From assembly GCA_017449765.1 (NCBI GenBank), contig JAFTFE010000003.1, forward strand, positions 1-38,390: a stretch of 38,390 nucleotides of DNA. Reading direction: 5' to 3'. Made by a program: the position numbers and the translations under genes. Under the pieces are notes generated by a model. It was not told the origin of the DNA and did not search any database. It saw only the letters and a list, made by a program, of their open reading frames with translations. The DNA is from Lachnospiraceae bacterium. GTDB lineage: Bacteria; Bacillota; Clostridia; Lachnospirales; Lachnospiraceae. Below are positions 1-7,510 of this stretch, piece after piece. How positions within the stretch are numbered: the first letter of the stretch is position 1; the number at the start of each line of letters is the position of its first letter.

Positions 1-486
1 GGTTACCGTACACTGCCCAACAAGATGTACGAGCTGGTGAAAAATTCCGGAGACATGCATAAGACCGGAACAGGATATTTTACAGATGCCGAGAGCGAAA
101 TGCTTACTATTCTGGAGTATCTTAACCATGGGGTTAAGACTAATATTACAGAATCCATGATTGAGCAGATTGAAACTGCCATCAAGGAATCTCTCAATAT
201 GACCTTGGAGCAGGATACCGGCTATGCTTATAATGAGCGCGATACTAATATAACTCTTACAACATTTATCAGTGATCTCGTTAATATAGCCAAGACAGAT
301 GTATGTATAATACGTCATTACGATGAAGATTTTTCAATTCAGATAAGAACTCCTGATGATAATAAGAATGTGCACTATCGTTCTTCACTTCAGGAATGCA
401 GAGATTATGCATGGAGTAAGGGCTTTCGGGTTAAATACCCAAGAACCTCTGCCGACCAGAGCGATATATTAGAGGTATGGATCTAG
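1..486 (+). CDS. Hypothetical protein, 5' end outside the window
   Basis: The reading frame is open from the first base of the window, so this is the C-terminal part of a longer protein; the Met at position 25 is probably internal. The visible part is about 161 residues, soluble, without a signal peptide or membrane segment. It has an acidic helical first half and a C-terminal part rich in charged and aromatic residues, ending in EVWI. I do not recognise the family. It is one of very few plus-strand genes here and converges on the histidine phosphatase gene with a 4-bp overlap of the coding ends; no terminator is visible between them. Confidence 0.75.
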   Translation, partial: GYRTLPNKMYELVKNSGDMHKTGTGYFTDAESEMLTILEYLNHGVKTNITESMIEQIETAIKESLNMTLEQDTGYAYNERDTNITLTTFISDLVNIAKTDVCIIRHYDEDFSIQIRTPDDNKNVHYRSSLQECRDYAWSKGFRVKYPRTSADQSDILEVWI

Positions 487-1031
487 AATTCATACCTCAC
501 AACTTCGCAGTTCTTTACTCCAAAGGATGAGAACTCCTCGCTATCCATGCTTCTGAAATAGGACTCCACAATCCTTGCAATTCCGTTATGAGCCACAAGA
601 ATATAGGTTTTCTCATCTGATTCTTCTTTGATATCATCCAACAGATTATATATTCTCTGGGCTAAATGCAGCATGGACTCACCACCCTCATAACGGCTGG
701 CACAGTGCTTCTTAGCCTCGTGAAACTCTGCTCCATTTCTTGCAGTAGACTCATATTTTCCAAAATTCTGCTCAATAAGTCTTGGCTCTATTCTCATGGG
801 AATTCCTGTAATCTCCGAAATATGTCTGGCTGTATCTGCGGCTCTTACAAGAGGTGATGACAATATCTCATCTGCACTAATTCCCATCTCTAATATCTTA
901 TAACCGGTTTCCATTGCCTGCTGATGCCCAAGCTCTGTCAGTTCTATATCCGTAGCTCCACATATTTTATTTTCCACGTTCCACACAGTCTGTCCGTGTC
1001 TCACAAAATAAAAGTGTCCCTTCTTATCCAT
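483..1031 (-). CDS. Histidine phosphatase family protein (phosphoglycerate-mutase-like)
   Basis: A cytosolic phosphatase of the branch-1 histidine phosphatase superfamily. The N-terminal FYFVRHGQT motif holds the catalytic RHG triplet (His about residue 12), followed by the usual LTELGHQQA segment. A later VAHNG supplies the second catalytic His, and SSPLVRAADTA matches the conserved SPLxRAxxTA motif. About 182 residues is normal for small members such as CobC- or GpmB-like phosphatases; the substrate cannot be read from sequence. The start is ambiguous: ATG at 1031 or GTG at 1040, the latter overlapping the sirtuin stop codon as GTGA. Either way the gene is translationally coupled to the sirtuin gene upstream, which suggests a joint function. 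Confidence 0.88.
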   Translation of the reverse strand: MDKKGHFYFVRHGQTVWNVENKICGATDIELTELGHQQAMETGYKILEMGISADEILSSPLVRAADTARHISEITGIPMRIEPRLIEQNFGKYESTARNGAEFHEAKKHCASRYEGGESMLHLAQRIYNLLDDIKEESDEKTYILVAHNGIARIVESYFRSMDSEEFSSFGVKNCEVVRYEF

Positions 1032-1036
1032 AACTG

Positions 1037-2026
1037 TCACAGCTCCTCCAGTATCTCACCAATATCCCCATCAAGACATATAGATCTGTCCTCAATATCC
1101 TTAGGACAAAATGCCTCTCCGTAATTAAGGCAGGCATACACAGCATTAATATTATCCTCGGTCAAATTCCAGAATGGATACTTGATTATCACGGGGGTGT
1201 TGCCACCAACCCCCAGCTCCAGAAACAGTATATGCTGTCCACTGTAGCTATCCAGGAATTCCTCATAATTACCTGCTGCCTCATGCCATCCCTCGTCCTC
1301 AACAAAGGTGTTGTCAGCGCGAAGATTCATAGACATGGGCTCACCGCACACAGGACAGTAGGGCACAAGACCTGATGGTACTGACATACTGAGCTTATCA
1401 AAATCTGTCTCACCATTTTCCTTCATTGGCGGAATAAGCTCTCCATCATCTCCAATGGAAAAGCCCTGGGACAATACCATCTTAATCACCTTATCCTTGT
1501 TATCATATGTACGCTTATGGCAAGGCTTACTGCACTGCCACAAGCCGTAATCCCCCTGTGTATAAAAGATCCTTCTCTTGCTGAAGCCCGCCTTTCTGAA
1601 CTGATGATCCACATTAGTCGTGAGAATAAAGTAATCCTTCTTAGGCTGGCTGGACAGGTCACCCTTATTCCTCCCATCCACAAGCTCATAAAGTCTCTCA
1701 TAAACAGGCTTTGGCGGTTTCACAAAACGGTTTATATATATGTTGCGGCTCCAGTATGCCCAGTTCTCCTCCAATGTACTATACGGGTAGAAGCCTCCTG
1801 AATACATATCCCTGAAACCAAATTTGTCAGAAAAATCCTTAAAATACTTATCAAATCTTCCCCCGGCGTAAATGAACCCAGCCGAAGTGGAAATACCGGC
1901 TCCTGCTCCGATCACAACTGCATCAGCACTTTCCAGCTCCTTTTTCAGGCGTTCAAGCTGTTCCTCCCTGGTTCCGACACCTTTAGATATGTCACCATTC
2001 ATTCCTGCAAATCTGTATCCCGGCAT
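1037..2026 (-). CDS. Sir2-family (sirtuin) protein, SirTM-like
   Basis: A 329-residue NAD-dependent sirtuin-fold protein. Visible motifs are the NAD-binding GAGAGIST (residues 40-47), TTNVD (136-140, equivalent to the TQNID motif) and two Cys pairs that could bind zinc (Cys165/Cys169 and Cys226/Cys229). The position of the catalytic His is occupied by Gln in TQGDYG (Gln157). This substitution, with the following QCSKPCH and the later LELGVGGNTP segment, matches what I know of class M sirtuins (SirTM), which are protein ADP-ribosyltransferases rather than deacetylases. The macrodomain, GcvH-like and lipoate-ligase genes usually linked to SirTM are not next to it here. Start supported by AAGGAGGT at 2040-2033. 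Catalytic type is inferred, not shown. Confidence 0.85.
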   Translation of the reverse strand: MPGYRFAGMNGDISKGVGTREEQLERLKKELESADAVVIGAGAGISTSAGFIYAGGRFDKYFKDFSDKFGFRDMYSGGFYPYSTLEENWAYWSRNIYINRFVKPPKPVYERLYELVDGRNKGDLSSQPKKDYFILTTNVDHQFRKAGFSKRRIFYTQGDYGLWQCSKPCHKRTYDNKDKVIKMVLSQGFSIGDDGELIPPMKENGETDFDKLSMSVPSGLVPYCPVCGEPMSMNLRADNTFVEDEGWHEAAGNYEEFLDSYSGQHILFLELGVGGNTPVIIKYPFWNLTEDNINAVYACLNYGEAFCPKDIEDRSICLDGDIGEILEEL

Positions 2027-2241
2027 AAGCGTACCTCCTTATTATGTCTTTATTTAGGCATTTGCAAAACCCTGCATTTTTTGTGTTGCACATACGCCTA
2101 TAATTATTATTTATTCCTTCTCCCGTATTATGTCAACCACGTTATATATCTTTATTCCAGCACCATATTAATTACATTAATAATGCGCCAGAATCACATT
2201 ATGTAAGCCAGGTCATCCCTTCGGGCTTTCATCCTCTTCTT

Positions 2242-2409
2242 TTATTTTGACATATCCACATTTTCAAAGATCTCACCGTTAAATGTCACATAATAAGTTC
2301 CGGTGACAGTAAGGGATTCCTCTTCATATCTGCCGCCCCTTACAATAATAAAAAAGACAACAAAAATCCCCAGTGACAATATAACATCCTGTGTTATTTT
2401 AACACATAA
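2242..2409 (-). pseudogene. Short coding remnant with one membrane segment
   Basis: A frame of about 55 codons, open from an in-frame TGA at 2412 to TAA at 2242, reads like protein: a hydrophobic stretch (VILSLGIFVVFFIIV) followed by RGGRYEEESLTVTGTYYVTF. It has no ATG and no convincing ribosome binding site. It lies downstream of the terminator at 2427-2466 and is probably the tail of a decayed small membrane protein, though a TTG-started micro-gene is not excluded. The rest of the 2027-2511 gap is AT-rich and shows nothing else. Confidence 0.4.
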
Positions 2410-2426
2410 TCATCCATTCTGAAAGT

Positions 2427-2466
2427 AAAAAAGCTGATGACCATACCTATAAACCAGTCATCAGCT
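2427..2466 (-). terminator. Rho-independent terminator after the membrane-protein operon
   Basis: Perfect 10-bp inverted repeat (AGCTGATGAC at 2432-2441 with GTCATCAGCT at 2457-2466) followed on the minus strand by six T. It sits 46 bp past the stop of the lipoprotein gene at 2512 and ends that operon. Confidence 0.85.
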
Positions 2467-2511
2467 ATATATCACGTATATTCCCGGCATACATAATCAG
2501 CTTTATCTATA

Positions 2512-2964
2512 TCAGGTATCCTCCCTGCACACATAAAGTGTATCCGTGTCACAGTTGTATATCATCACCGTAAAATTGTATGAGCCTCTGTTAAGCAGTT
2601 CCGTAGCGTCATATGGATTACTGCTTTTTGAATGCCTGTCATAAAAATAATAATACCCGTTGGTAATCTTCGGCATCTTTATTCCATCATCTAGCGGTTC
2701 ATATATGAACTCGTTTAGATTCTTTGAGAGGGGAAGTTCGTGCCATTTCGTATTAGTTTTTATTCGTTCCAGAGTAGAATTATCCGAAAACTTAAGCTCC
2801 GAAAAATATAAGCCGTCACCATGGAATCCTCCATGACTGTCATTTTCTGATATCACCTTGCCTTTGCTTGCATCTATTCCACCTTCCAATGAAATCGTAT
2901 GACCACAGCCTGTCAGCATGGCAATCAAACAAAACCCTACTATCATCATCATTTTTTTATACAT
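2512..2964 (-). CDS. Hypothetical lipoprotein
   Basis: 150 residues with a short basic N-terminus, a hydrophobic stretch and the lipobox LTGC (Cys at about residue 20), so it should be lipidated and held on the outer face of the membrane. The mature part has no motif I recognise; it ends in CDTDTLYVCREDT, with two Cys that could pair. The start (ATG 2964, preceded by GGGAGAGGG) overlaps the end of the large membrane protein gene by 8 bp, so the two are coupled. A strong terminator follows. Confidence 0.8.
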   Translation of the reverse strand: MYKKMMMIVGFCLIAMLTGCGHTISLEGGIDASKGKVISENDSHGGFHGDGLYFSELKFSDNSTLERIKTNTKWHELPLSKNLNEFIYEPLDDGIKMPKITNGYYYFYDRHSKSSNPYDATELLNRGSYNFTVMIYNCDTDTLYVCREDT

Positions 2965-4147
2965 TCAAACCCTCTCCCTTCATCCCGTACTGCCTGCTGA
3001 TTCTCCCCTCAGGATCAATATCAAACATATATAACACCACAAGAAATGCCCACTCTAACGGCTTCATAAGATAATAAATGATATCTGCCCGCAAAGGAGT
3101 GGTAATGACCTGTGACAACGGATATCCATGATGGTCATAGAATTTCCTTACCTTCTTGTGAAATGATGGCAACCTATCCTGAAGCAATTCCTCAAAGGCA
3201 TTGGCGATCATAAGCTGTCTGTTCACAACGATCACAGCACCTCTCCGTTTTCCAAACCGCAACGGCTTAACTATCTTCCTATGCCCTCCCGCTGCCACAG
3301 TGCATAGATAATGTCCCTCATACTCCACCGGCGGTGGGGGTATCTGGGTTGAAAATCTCCAATCCGCAGTCATTGTAAATGCTTTCACCACTCCATCCGG
3401 TCCCTGACCGAACAGGATCAAGATAATTTCCAATATGGCTGCCACCGGAAAAAGCATAAAAAAATAAAACTCCCTCATCTGAGACATTTTAAGTATATGA
3501 GGATACAGCTTAAGCATCCATTCATAACGGAATACAGTCTTTCTTTCATGCAGTATTCTTATATGCTCCCTCATAACTCTATGAATATGACTTACGGAAA
3601 GAATCAGTATATTCAGATGAAACAGATAAAAGAGTAAAATATACGGAAGCTCATCCTCCCGCCATGTCTGTATCTCAAAAAATATGCCCACAACATGAGC
3701 GATCACAATACATGCTGTAGAGACTGCCGATACAAGGGGTGACAATTTCTCCACCGGAACACAGCCTATCACTATAAGTCCAATGAATCCAAGAACCATA
3801 GGCAGTGCAAATGATAATACATACTCTGACGAGATGGCATTATGAACCTGCATAGTATTGACAGCCACATTATAATCGCCCGCCGTTTCATAAGTAATAC
3901 CGTAAAGCATTGCATAATCAATTAATCCTATAGATACTGTGAGCAGCAATGCTACCCTTGGTTTTCTCTTATTATGCGATAGCAGGTTGACAACATTCCA
4001 TATAGTAAGAACCACCGGCATTACAATACTTGAAATTATAAGTGCCGCAAGAAAGAAATGTCCGGTCACCATAGAGATCAGTAATACAATGGCTCCCACA
4101 GTAATATATATTGCTTTTTTGTTATTATTATCATTTATTGTCTTCAT
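2957..4147 (-). CDS. Polytopic membrane protein, DUF6688-like
   Basis: 396 residues. The N-terminal two thirds carries about seven hydrophobic segments. The C-terminal part is a soluble domain with CTVAAGGHRKIVKPLRFG, a VNRQLMIANAFEELL segment and a closing helix around MKPLEWAFLVVLYMFD. From memory this C-terminal pattern belongs to a domain of unknown function (DUF6688); I am not certain of the number. No catalytic motif is visible. It lies in an operon with small membrane proteins, lipoproteins and a YozG-like regulator, and its coding end overlaps the next lipoprotein gene. The role is unknown. Confidence 0.78.
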   Translation of the reverse strand: MKTINDNNNKKAIYITVGAIVLLISMVTGHFFLAALIISSIVMPVVLTIWNVVNLLSHNKRKPRVALLLTVSIGLIDYAMLYGITYETAGDYNVAVNTMQVHNAISSEYVLSFALPMVLGFIGLIVIGCVPVEKLSPLVSAVSTACIVIAHVVGIFFEIQTWREDELPYILLFYLFHLNILILSVSHIHRVMREHIRILHERKTVFRYEWMLKLYPHILKMSQMREFYFFMLFPVAAILEIILILFGQGPDGVVKAFTMTADWRFSTQIPPPPVEYEGHYLCTVAAGGHRKIVKPLRFGKRRGAVIVVNRQLMIANAFEELLQDRLPSFHKKVRKFYDHHGYPLSQVITTPLRADIIYYLMKPLEWAFLVVLYMFDIDPEGRISRQYGMKGEGLNV

Positions 4148-4186
4148 ACTCTTTACTACCTATTTTTATCAATTACTACACTATCC

Positions 4187-4357
4187 TTACATTGGTGTAC
4201 TCATCCACATACATATAAGTACTATTACAGAAATAAGCATTACCGTAATAATTATCATTCCAATTAACTTCTTACCCTTGACAAAAGCAATAACTGTTAA
4301 TGCCGTCAGTATCAGATAAATGATAATCAAACGCATGGTAAACCCCATTATGAACAT
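4187..4357 (-). CDS. Small two-helix membrane protein
   Basis: 56 residues with two hydrophobic helices separated by a basic KGKK turn. A longer reading from 4411 is possible but unlikely: the ATG at 4357 has GGAGG at 4369-4365, inside the last codons of the upstream HTH gene, and starts one base after that gene's TAA. The two genes are therefore translationally coupled. Small hydrophobic partners beside YozG-type regulators are common, but I cannot assign a function. Confidence 0.7.
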   Translation of the reverse strand: MFIMGFTMRLIIIYLILTALTVIAFVKGKKLIGMIIITVMLISVIVLICMWMSTPM

Positions 4358-4358
4358 A

Positions 4359-4598
4359 TTATTTCCTCCGAAATTCCAGAATATCTCCCGGCTGGCAATC
4401 AAGGGCATCACAGATTTTAACCAGAGTTGAAATCTTAAGAGCTTTTGCCTTACCGGTCTTTAGCACCGACATATTTGCAATCGTTATTCCCACCTTATTA
4501 GCCAGCTCTGTCACACTCATCTTCCTCTTTGCTAACATCACATCTATATTAAAGATGATCTCCCCATTTAATTCTTCTTCGTTATTATCTGTTCCCAT
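4359..4598 (-). CDS. XRE/Cro-type HTH regulator (YozG-like)
   Basis: 79-residue DNA-binding protein made almost wholly of one Cro/CI helix-turn-helix (about residues 14-75): MLAKRKMSVTELANKVG forms the first helices, ITIANMSVLKTGKAKALKIS the recognition region, and LVKICDALDCQPGDIL the closing helix. This layout is that of the YozG family, which usually accompanies DUF2975 membrane proteins; such a protein is encoded upstream at 5259-5738. Two direct copies of TATTGTTTGTTA, 22 bp apart, lie just upstream and could be its operator. Confidence 0.9.
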   Translation of the reverse strand: MGTDNNEEELNGEIIFNIDVMLAKRKMSVTELANKVGITIANMSVLKTGKAKALKISTLVKICDALDCQPGDILEFRRK

Positions 4599-4614
4599 AT
4601 ATCATTCTCTCTCC

Positions 4615-4652
4615 TAATATTGTTTGTTACTTTGCTTAGTATTGTTTGTTAT
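4615..4652 (-). promoter_or_regulatory. Direct repeats upstream of the YozG-like gene
   Basis: TATTGTTTGTTA occurs at 4618-4629 and 4640-4651, a 22-bp period, which places both copies on the same face of the helix. On the transcribed strand they read TAACAAACAATA. They lie 20-55 bp upstream of the HTH start codon and the ribosome binding site AGGAG adjoins the nearer copy. Autoregulation is inferred. Confidence 0.5.
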
Positions 4653-4694
4653 TTTTCTTAGCAGCATCTCTCAGTTCATTTTAAGATAATATCG

Positions 4695-5171
4695 CTATTT
4701 CCAATAGTCATAACCTCTATTATCTATATATTCAGGTATCTCTATATCCTTTTCTTTTGTATCTATGGCTCTATAAAATGTCTTTGGCGGCGGCATTAAA
4801 TCCACACCATCATCAATATAATCCATCAGAAAATTATTATCCTTGTCACAAGCAAGTGTATATACTTTCCAATCCTTATTATCTATATCAGGAACAGAAC
4901 ATACATTTTCATCTTGAATAATATAACCAATGCATTTATCTATGTCAGTTTGTTTAAACTTAGAATTAGGCCCGCCATACCAAGCATATATCCTGCCATT
5001 ATATTCAATAGTTTCCATTAATTCATCATCATGTTCCTTATCTTCAAAGCTACTCATTCTAAAAGCAATAGCATTATCCGGCAAATCAGGATAGTTTTGT
5101 TTACCGCAGCCACTCAATAGTACTAATGCTACAATCATAGTCCATATTATTATATTTTTGACCTTGACCAT
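4695..5171 (-). CDS. Hypothetical lipoprotein
   Basis: 158 residues with an N-terminal membrane segment ending in the lipobox LLSGC, so a surface-anchored lipoprotein. The mature region is acidic and rich in Tyr/Trp and Asp (AWYGGPNSKF, CIGYIIQDENVCS, ending in NRGYDYWK). I do not recognise the family. ATG 5171 is chosen because AAGGTGA lies 8 bases upstream; an in-frame TTG at 5189 would place that ribosome binding site inside the coding region. It sits between the DUF2975 gene (87-bp gap) and the YozG-like regulator, an unusual insertion into a normally adjacent pair. Confidence 0.78.
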   Translation of the reverse strand: MVKVKNIIIWTMIVALVLLSGCGKQNYPDLPDNAIAFRMSSFEDKEHDDELMETIEYNGRIYAWYGGPNSKFKQTDIDKCIGYIIQDENVCSVPDIDNKDWKVYTLACDKDNNFLMDYIDDGVDLMPPPKTFYRAIDTKEKDIEIPEYIDNRGYDYWK

Positions 5172-5258
5172 ATTTAATATCACCTTCAATATTACGGTGT
5201 AGTCTTACGACACCATTTTTACTAATAAATCAATCATTATATTATGACAAAACCCGTT

Positions 5259-5738
5259 CTATATGGTCAGGTCACTCTGCTCCTGCAGTGCTGCCGCCTT
5301 CATAACAAGATGTGATAATGCAGCTGCTGCCACAGCTACGGAAATGCCTGCAAAGATCACAAACAACGATCCTATGAACACCGACGGATGACTTATAGTC
5401 ATAAAAGTCAGCACGATATTCCCCACAAAGAAATAAATGCTGTCGATTACCGCCATATATGATATCCTCTTGAGATAGACCGCATTGTCTTCACAGAATG
5501 AATTATCGCGTCCTATATTAGAAGCAACCTTCCAGCCATAGAAAAGAACCACATAACATGGTATTGCACTGATCCATATAAATACCATCCACGGCCAGTA
5601 ATAATGTTCCATTCCCGATCCTGCATACAGAATATCCTTTGCAAGTATCGGTAATATCACCAGACATATGAGAAATCCGCATATCCCAATACCTATAATT
5701 ATTCCTTTCAGCCACTGTGCCAACGAATCCTGTTTCAT
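5259..5738 (-). CDS. DUF2975 domain membrane protein
   Basis: 159 residues with four membrane helices: about 10-32, 45-68, 95-120 and 125-150. Between helices 2 and 3 lies the family-typical soluble segment IGRDNSFCEDNAVYLKRIS, recognisable as the DUF2975 signature (NSFxxxNxxxLxxIs). DUF2975 proteins are found beside YozG-type HTH regulators; the biochemical role is unknown and they may act as membrane partners of that regulator. ATG 5738 is preceded by AGGAGGT. It is the first gene of the operon behind the promoter at 5789-5833. Confidence 0.88.
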   Translation of the reverse strand: MKQDSLAQWLKGIIIGIGICGFLICLVILPILAKDILYAGSGMEHYYWPWMVFIWISAIPCYVVLFYGWKVASNIGRDNSFCEDNAVYLKRISYMAVIDSIYFFVGNIVLTFMTISHPSVFIGSLFVIFAGISVAVAAAALSHLVMKAAALQEQSDLTI

Positions 5739-5788
5739 AGTAATTATATACCTCCTAAAATAAAATTTTTCCTATTATCAATAATCAT

Positions 5789-5833
5789 TTATCGTGTTGC
5801 GATAAACTTATCACTAACACACTCATATGTCAA
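5789..5833 (-). promoter_or_regulatory. Promoter with palindromic operator for the DUF2975 operon
   Basis: On the minus strand TTGACA (5833-5828) is followed after 17 bp by TAAGTT (5810-5805). A dyad, TTATCG-TGTTG-CGATAA, occupies 5789-5805, overlapping the -10 end and the expected start site. Further GATAA/TTATC half-sites flank it. A repressor site is the simplest reading; which regulator binds is unknown. Confidence 0.6.
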
Positions 5834-5866
5834 GCACTTTTTTACCGCAATAAAATAATTCAACGC

Positions 5867-5907
5867 AAAAAGTCCCAATCTCACTAAGCATAAGATTGGG
5901 ACTTTTT
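5867..5907. terminator. Bidirectional rho-independent terminator
   Basis: Perfect 15-bp stem (5867-5881 with 5893-5907, core AGTCCCAATCT) closing an 11-base loop, with T runs on both strands. It ends the minus-strand gene at 5937 and insulates the DUF2975 promoter. Confidence 0.9.
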
Positions 5908-5936
5908 TCAATTTATCATCTTCAATTATTATCTAA

Positions 5937-6335
5937 TTACAACTTATATTTATTTGAATATATACAAACTGCTATCAAAGCAACAGTGAATACTATTATA
6001 TCCACCCACCATTCAATATGGAGCACATGTGCAACTATCGAGTATAGCGCATAAAAAACAGCAAATATTCCAAACAGCCGCATATGCAAAAAGGCAAATC
6101 TTTTTCTGTGTTCACTTCCCACACTCACAGCTTGCTCAAAAGATATTCCACTCATCCAGTATACAGTCTCCTGTACATATATGATCGCCATTAAGCAAAC
6201 AACAGCAGCCGCAGTAAATACCATCAAAATCCTGCTTAAGAGCATCCAGTCCCTAATAGGCAAAAAGGCCACCGCACTCATCAAAACGGAATAAATTATT
6301 ATCCATATAATCAAACCCATATACGTTTTCTTCAT
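5937..6335 (-). CDS. Hypothetical membrane protein with four helices
   Basis: 132 residues with two N-terminal helices (about 5-25 and 33-52), a loop with ISFEQAVSVGSEHRKRF, and two C-terminal helices, ending in a basic NKYKL tail. I do not recognise the family; size and layout resemble small DUF3784- or DUF2178-type membrane proteins, but I see no defining motif. The start is supported by TTAGGAGA. It is transcribed alone: a strong terminator follows and a broken gene precedes it. Confidence 0.7.
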   Translation of the reverse strand: MKKTYMGLIIWIIIYSVLMSAVAFLPIRDWMLLSRILMVFTAAAVVCLMAIIYVQETVYWMSGISFEQAVSVGSEHRKRFAFLHMRLFGIFAVFYALYSIVAHVLHIEWWVDIIVFTVALIAVCIYSNKYKL

Positions 6336-6434
6336 AGCGTTATCTCCTAATACTGTAAGTTGCTATTCACCACAGTAAGCTGTGAGCGATACTCCTTCTA
6401 CGTTTTCTAATGTTACATGTATGGTCACAGTTCC

Positions 6435-6602
6435 TCAACGTATATCTAACTCCGGCGGCTCGTCCAGATTGGCTGACACATACTTGCCGTCCTTCTTGCG
6501 CTGCTTCACACACTCTGTAAGCAGATATTCGATCTGTCCGTTGACTGACCGGAAATCATCCTCCGCCCATGCGGCAATGGCGTCATAGAGCTTCGCATTC
6601 AA
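6435..6602 (-). pseudogene. N-terminally truncated ribbon-helix-helix (Arc-like) DNA-binding protein
   Basis: A 55-codon frame reads LYDAIAAWAEDDFRSVNGQI followed by EYLLTECVKQRKKDGKYVS, the helix-helix part and tail of the Arc-like proteins common in Lachnospiraceae. The N-terminal beta strand that contacts DNA, and the start codon, are missing: the frame is closed by TGA just upstream and only a TTG is available. It is not in a larger open frame, and base composition is higher in GC than the AT-rich restriction genes beside it. I read it as the 3' remnant of a gene cut when the upstream segment was inserted or rearranged. The rest of 6336-6691 shows nothing else. Confidence 0.65.
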
Positions 6603-6691
6603 TAAATGCCATCAATAATCATATTTACAATTTTAATAATACTAATTATTTTTTAAGAAATCCAGTCAATTATCCATATCAACCTATCTCA

Positions 6692-7498
6692 TTACTGCTG
6701 ATGTTTCTTACTCCAACTCTTATATATATTCTTATATCTCGTTACATCCTCTCCTATCTGTTCTTCGTAATCAAAATATTCAATTAAAGATGTATATTTT
6801 GATGTAGCAGATCTATATTTAGGATACCCTGCCCAATAATCTTCAAACACTTCATTGCCTAATACAGAGAACGGTCCTTCCCCATTAACTAAACATTCAA
6901 TTCTATTAGTCTTATAAGAACCAATATTTTCAGTATTACCACTTCCAGGTTTTTCTCCTGCTATCTTATACTTTTCTTGGCAAAACACCTCTACATCTTT
7001 GTATGGTACTGGTAAAGATTTTAATTCTTTAAATGAATATATATCTCCCTCACTTGCATCAATATTTCTAGTATAAACAAAACCAATTACGTAATGATTT
7101 GCGTATTGATTATATGGAAATGCAATATTTTTTTTACCATCTCTCATAAAAGATGCATATGAGCCCAAAGTAAATACATATCCTAAAGGCTCTCCAATTC
7201 GATTAAACTTACGATATGTAGTCTTTATATCTATTGCAATTTTCTTAGTATCTTCTTTACTTTTCATGAGAGTAAAATCTGGATAAACAGTTTGTGCTGG
7301 AGAAGTATATAAAATGTATCCATATTCATCTGCTATTTCCTGAAGTATACTCTTTGAAATAAGTTCAAAAATACGTCCTATTAATTTTGAATCACTACCA
7401 AGTGAATATAGATTTCCATTTGGTGCTGCTAAAGCACTTACTTCCCAATCAATTTTCCTCTCTAAAATTTTTTCGTTAAAGACTTTAATAAAATCCAT
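6692..7498 (-). CDS. EcoRV-family type II restriction endonuclease
   Basis: 268 residues, clearly homologous to EcoRV (245 residues), which cuts GATATC bluntly at its centre. The PD...D-x-K catalytic site is complete and keeps EcoRV numbering: Asp74 in YPDFTL and Asp90/Lys92 in AIDIKT, with Glu45 in FEL. The DNA-recognition loop is preserved as GSGNTENIGS (185-194), matching the EcoRV loop that reads the outer bases, so GATATC specificity is likely. FTLGSYASF and HYVIGFVYTR are also family-conserved. The gene lies 12 bp downstream of its methyltransferase on the same strand. It is more AT-rich than its neighbours, which points to horizontal transfer. Confidence 0.95.
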   Translation of the reverse strand: MDFIKVFNEKILERKIDWEVSALAAPNGNLYSLGSDSKLIGRIFELISKSILQEIADEYGYILYTSPAQTVYPDFTLMKSKEDTKKIAIDIKTTYRKFNRIGEPLGYVFTLGSYASFMRDGKKNIAFPYNQYANHYVIGFVYTRNIDASEGDIYSFKELKSLPVPYKDVEVFCQEKYKIAGEKPGSGNTENIGSYKTNRIECLVNGEGPFSVLGNEVFEDYWAGYPKYRSATSKYTSLIEYFDYEEQIGEDVTRYKNIYKSWSKKHQQ

Positions 7499-7510
7499 AT
7501 TTCATCCCTT

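Noticed and set aside
4358-4411. Extended N-terminus of the small membrane protein
   Set aside because: It would overlap the HTH gene; the ATG at 4357 has its own GGAGG and starts one base after the HTH stop.
5172-5189. TTG start for the lipoprotein
   Set aside because: The ribosome binding site AAGGTGA lies inside this extension and is correctly spaced for ATG 5171.
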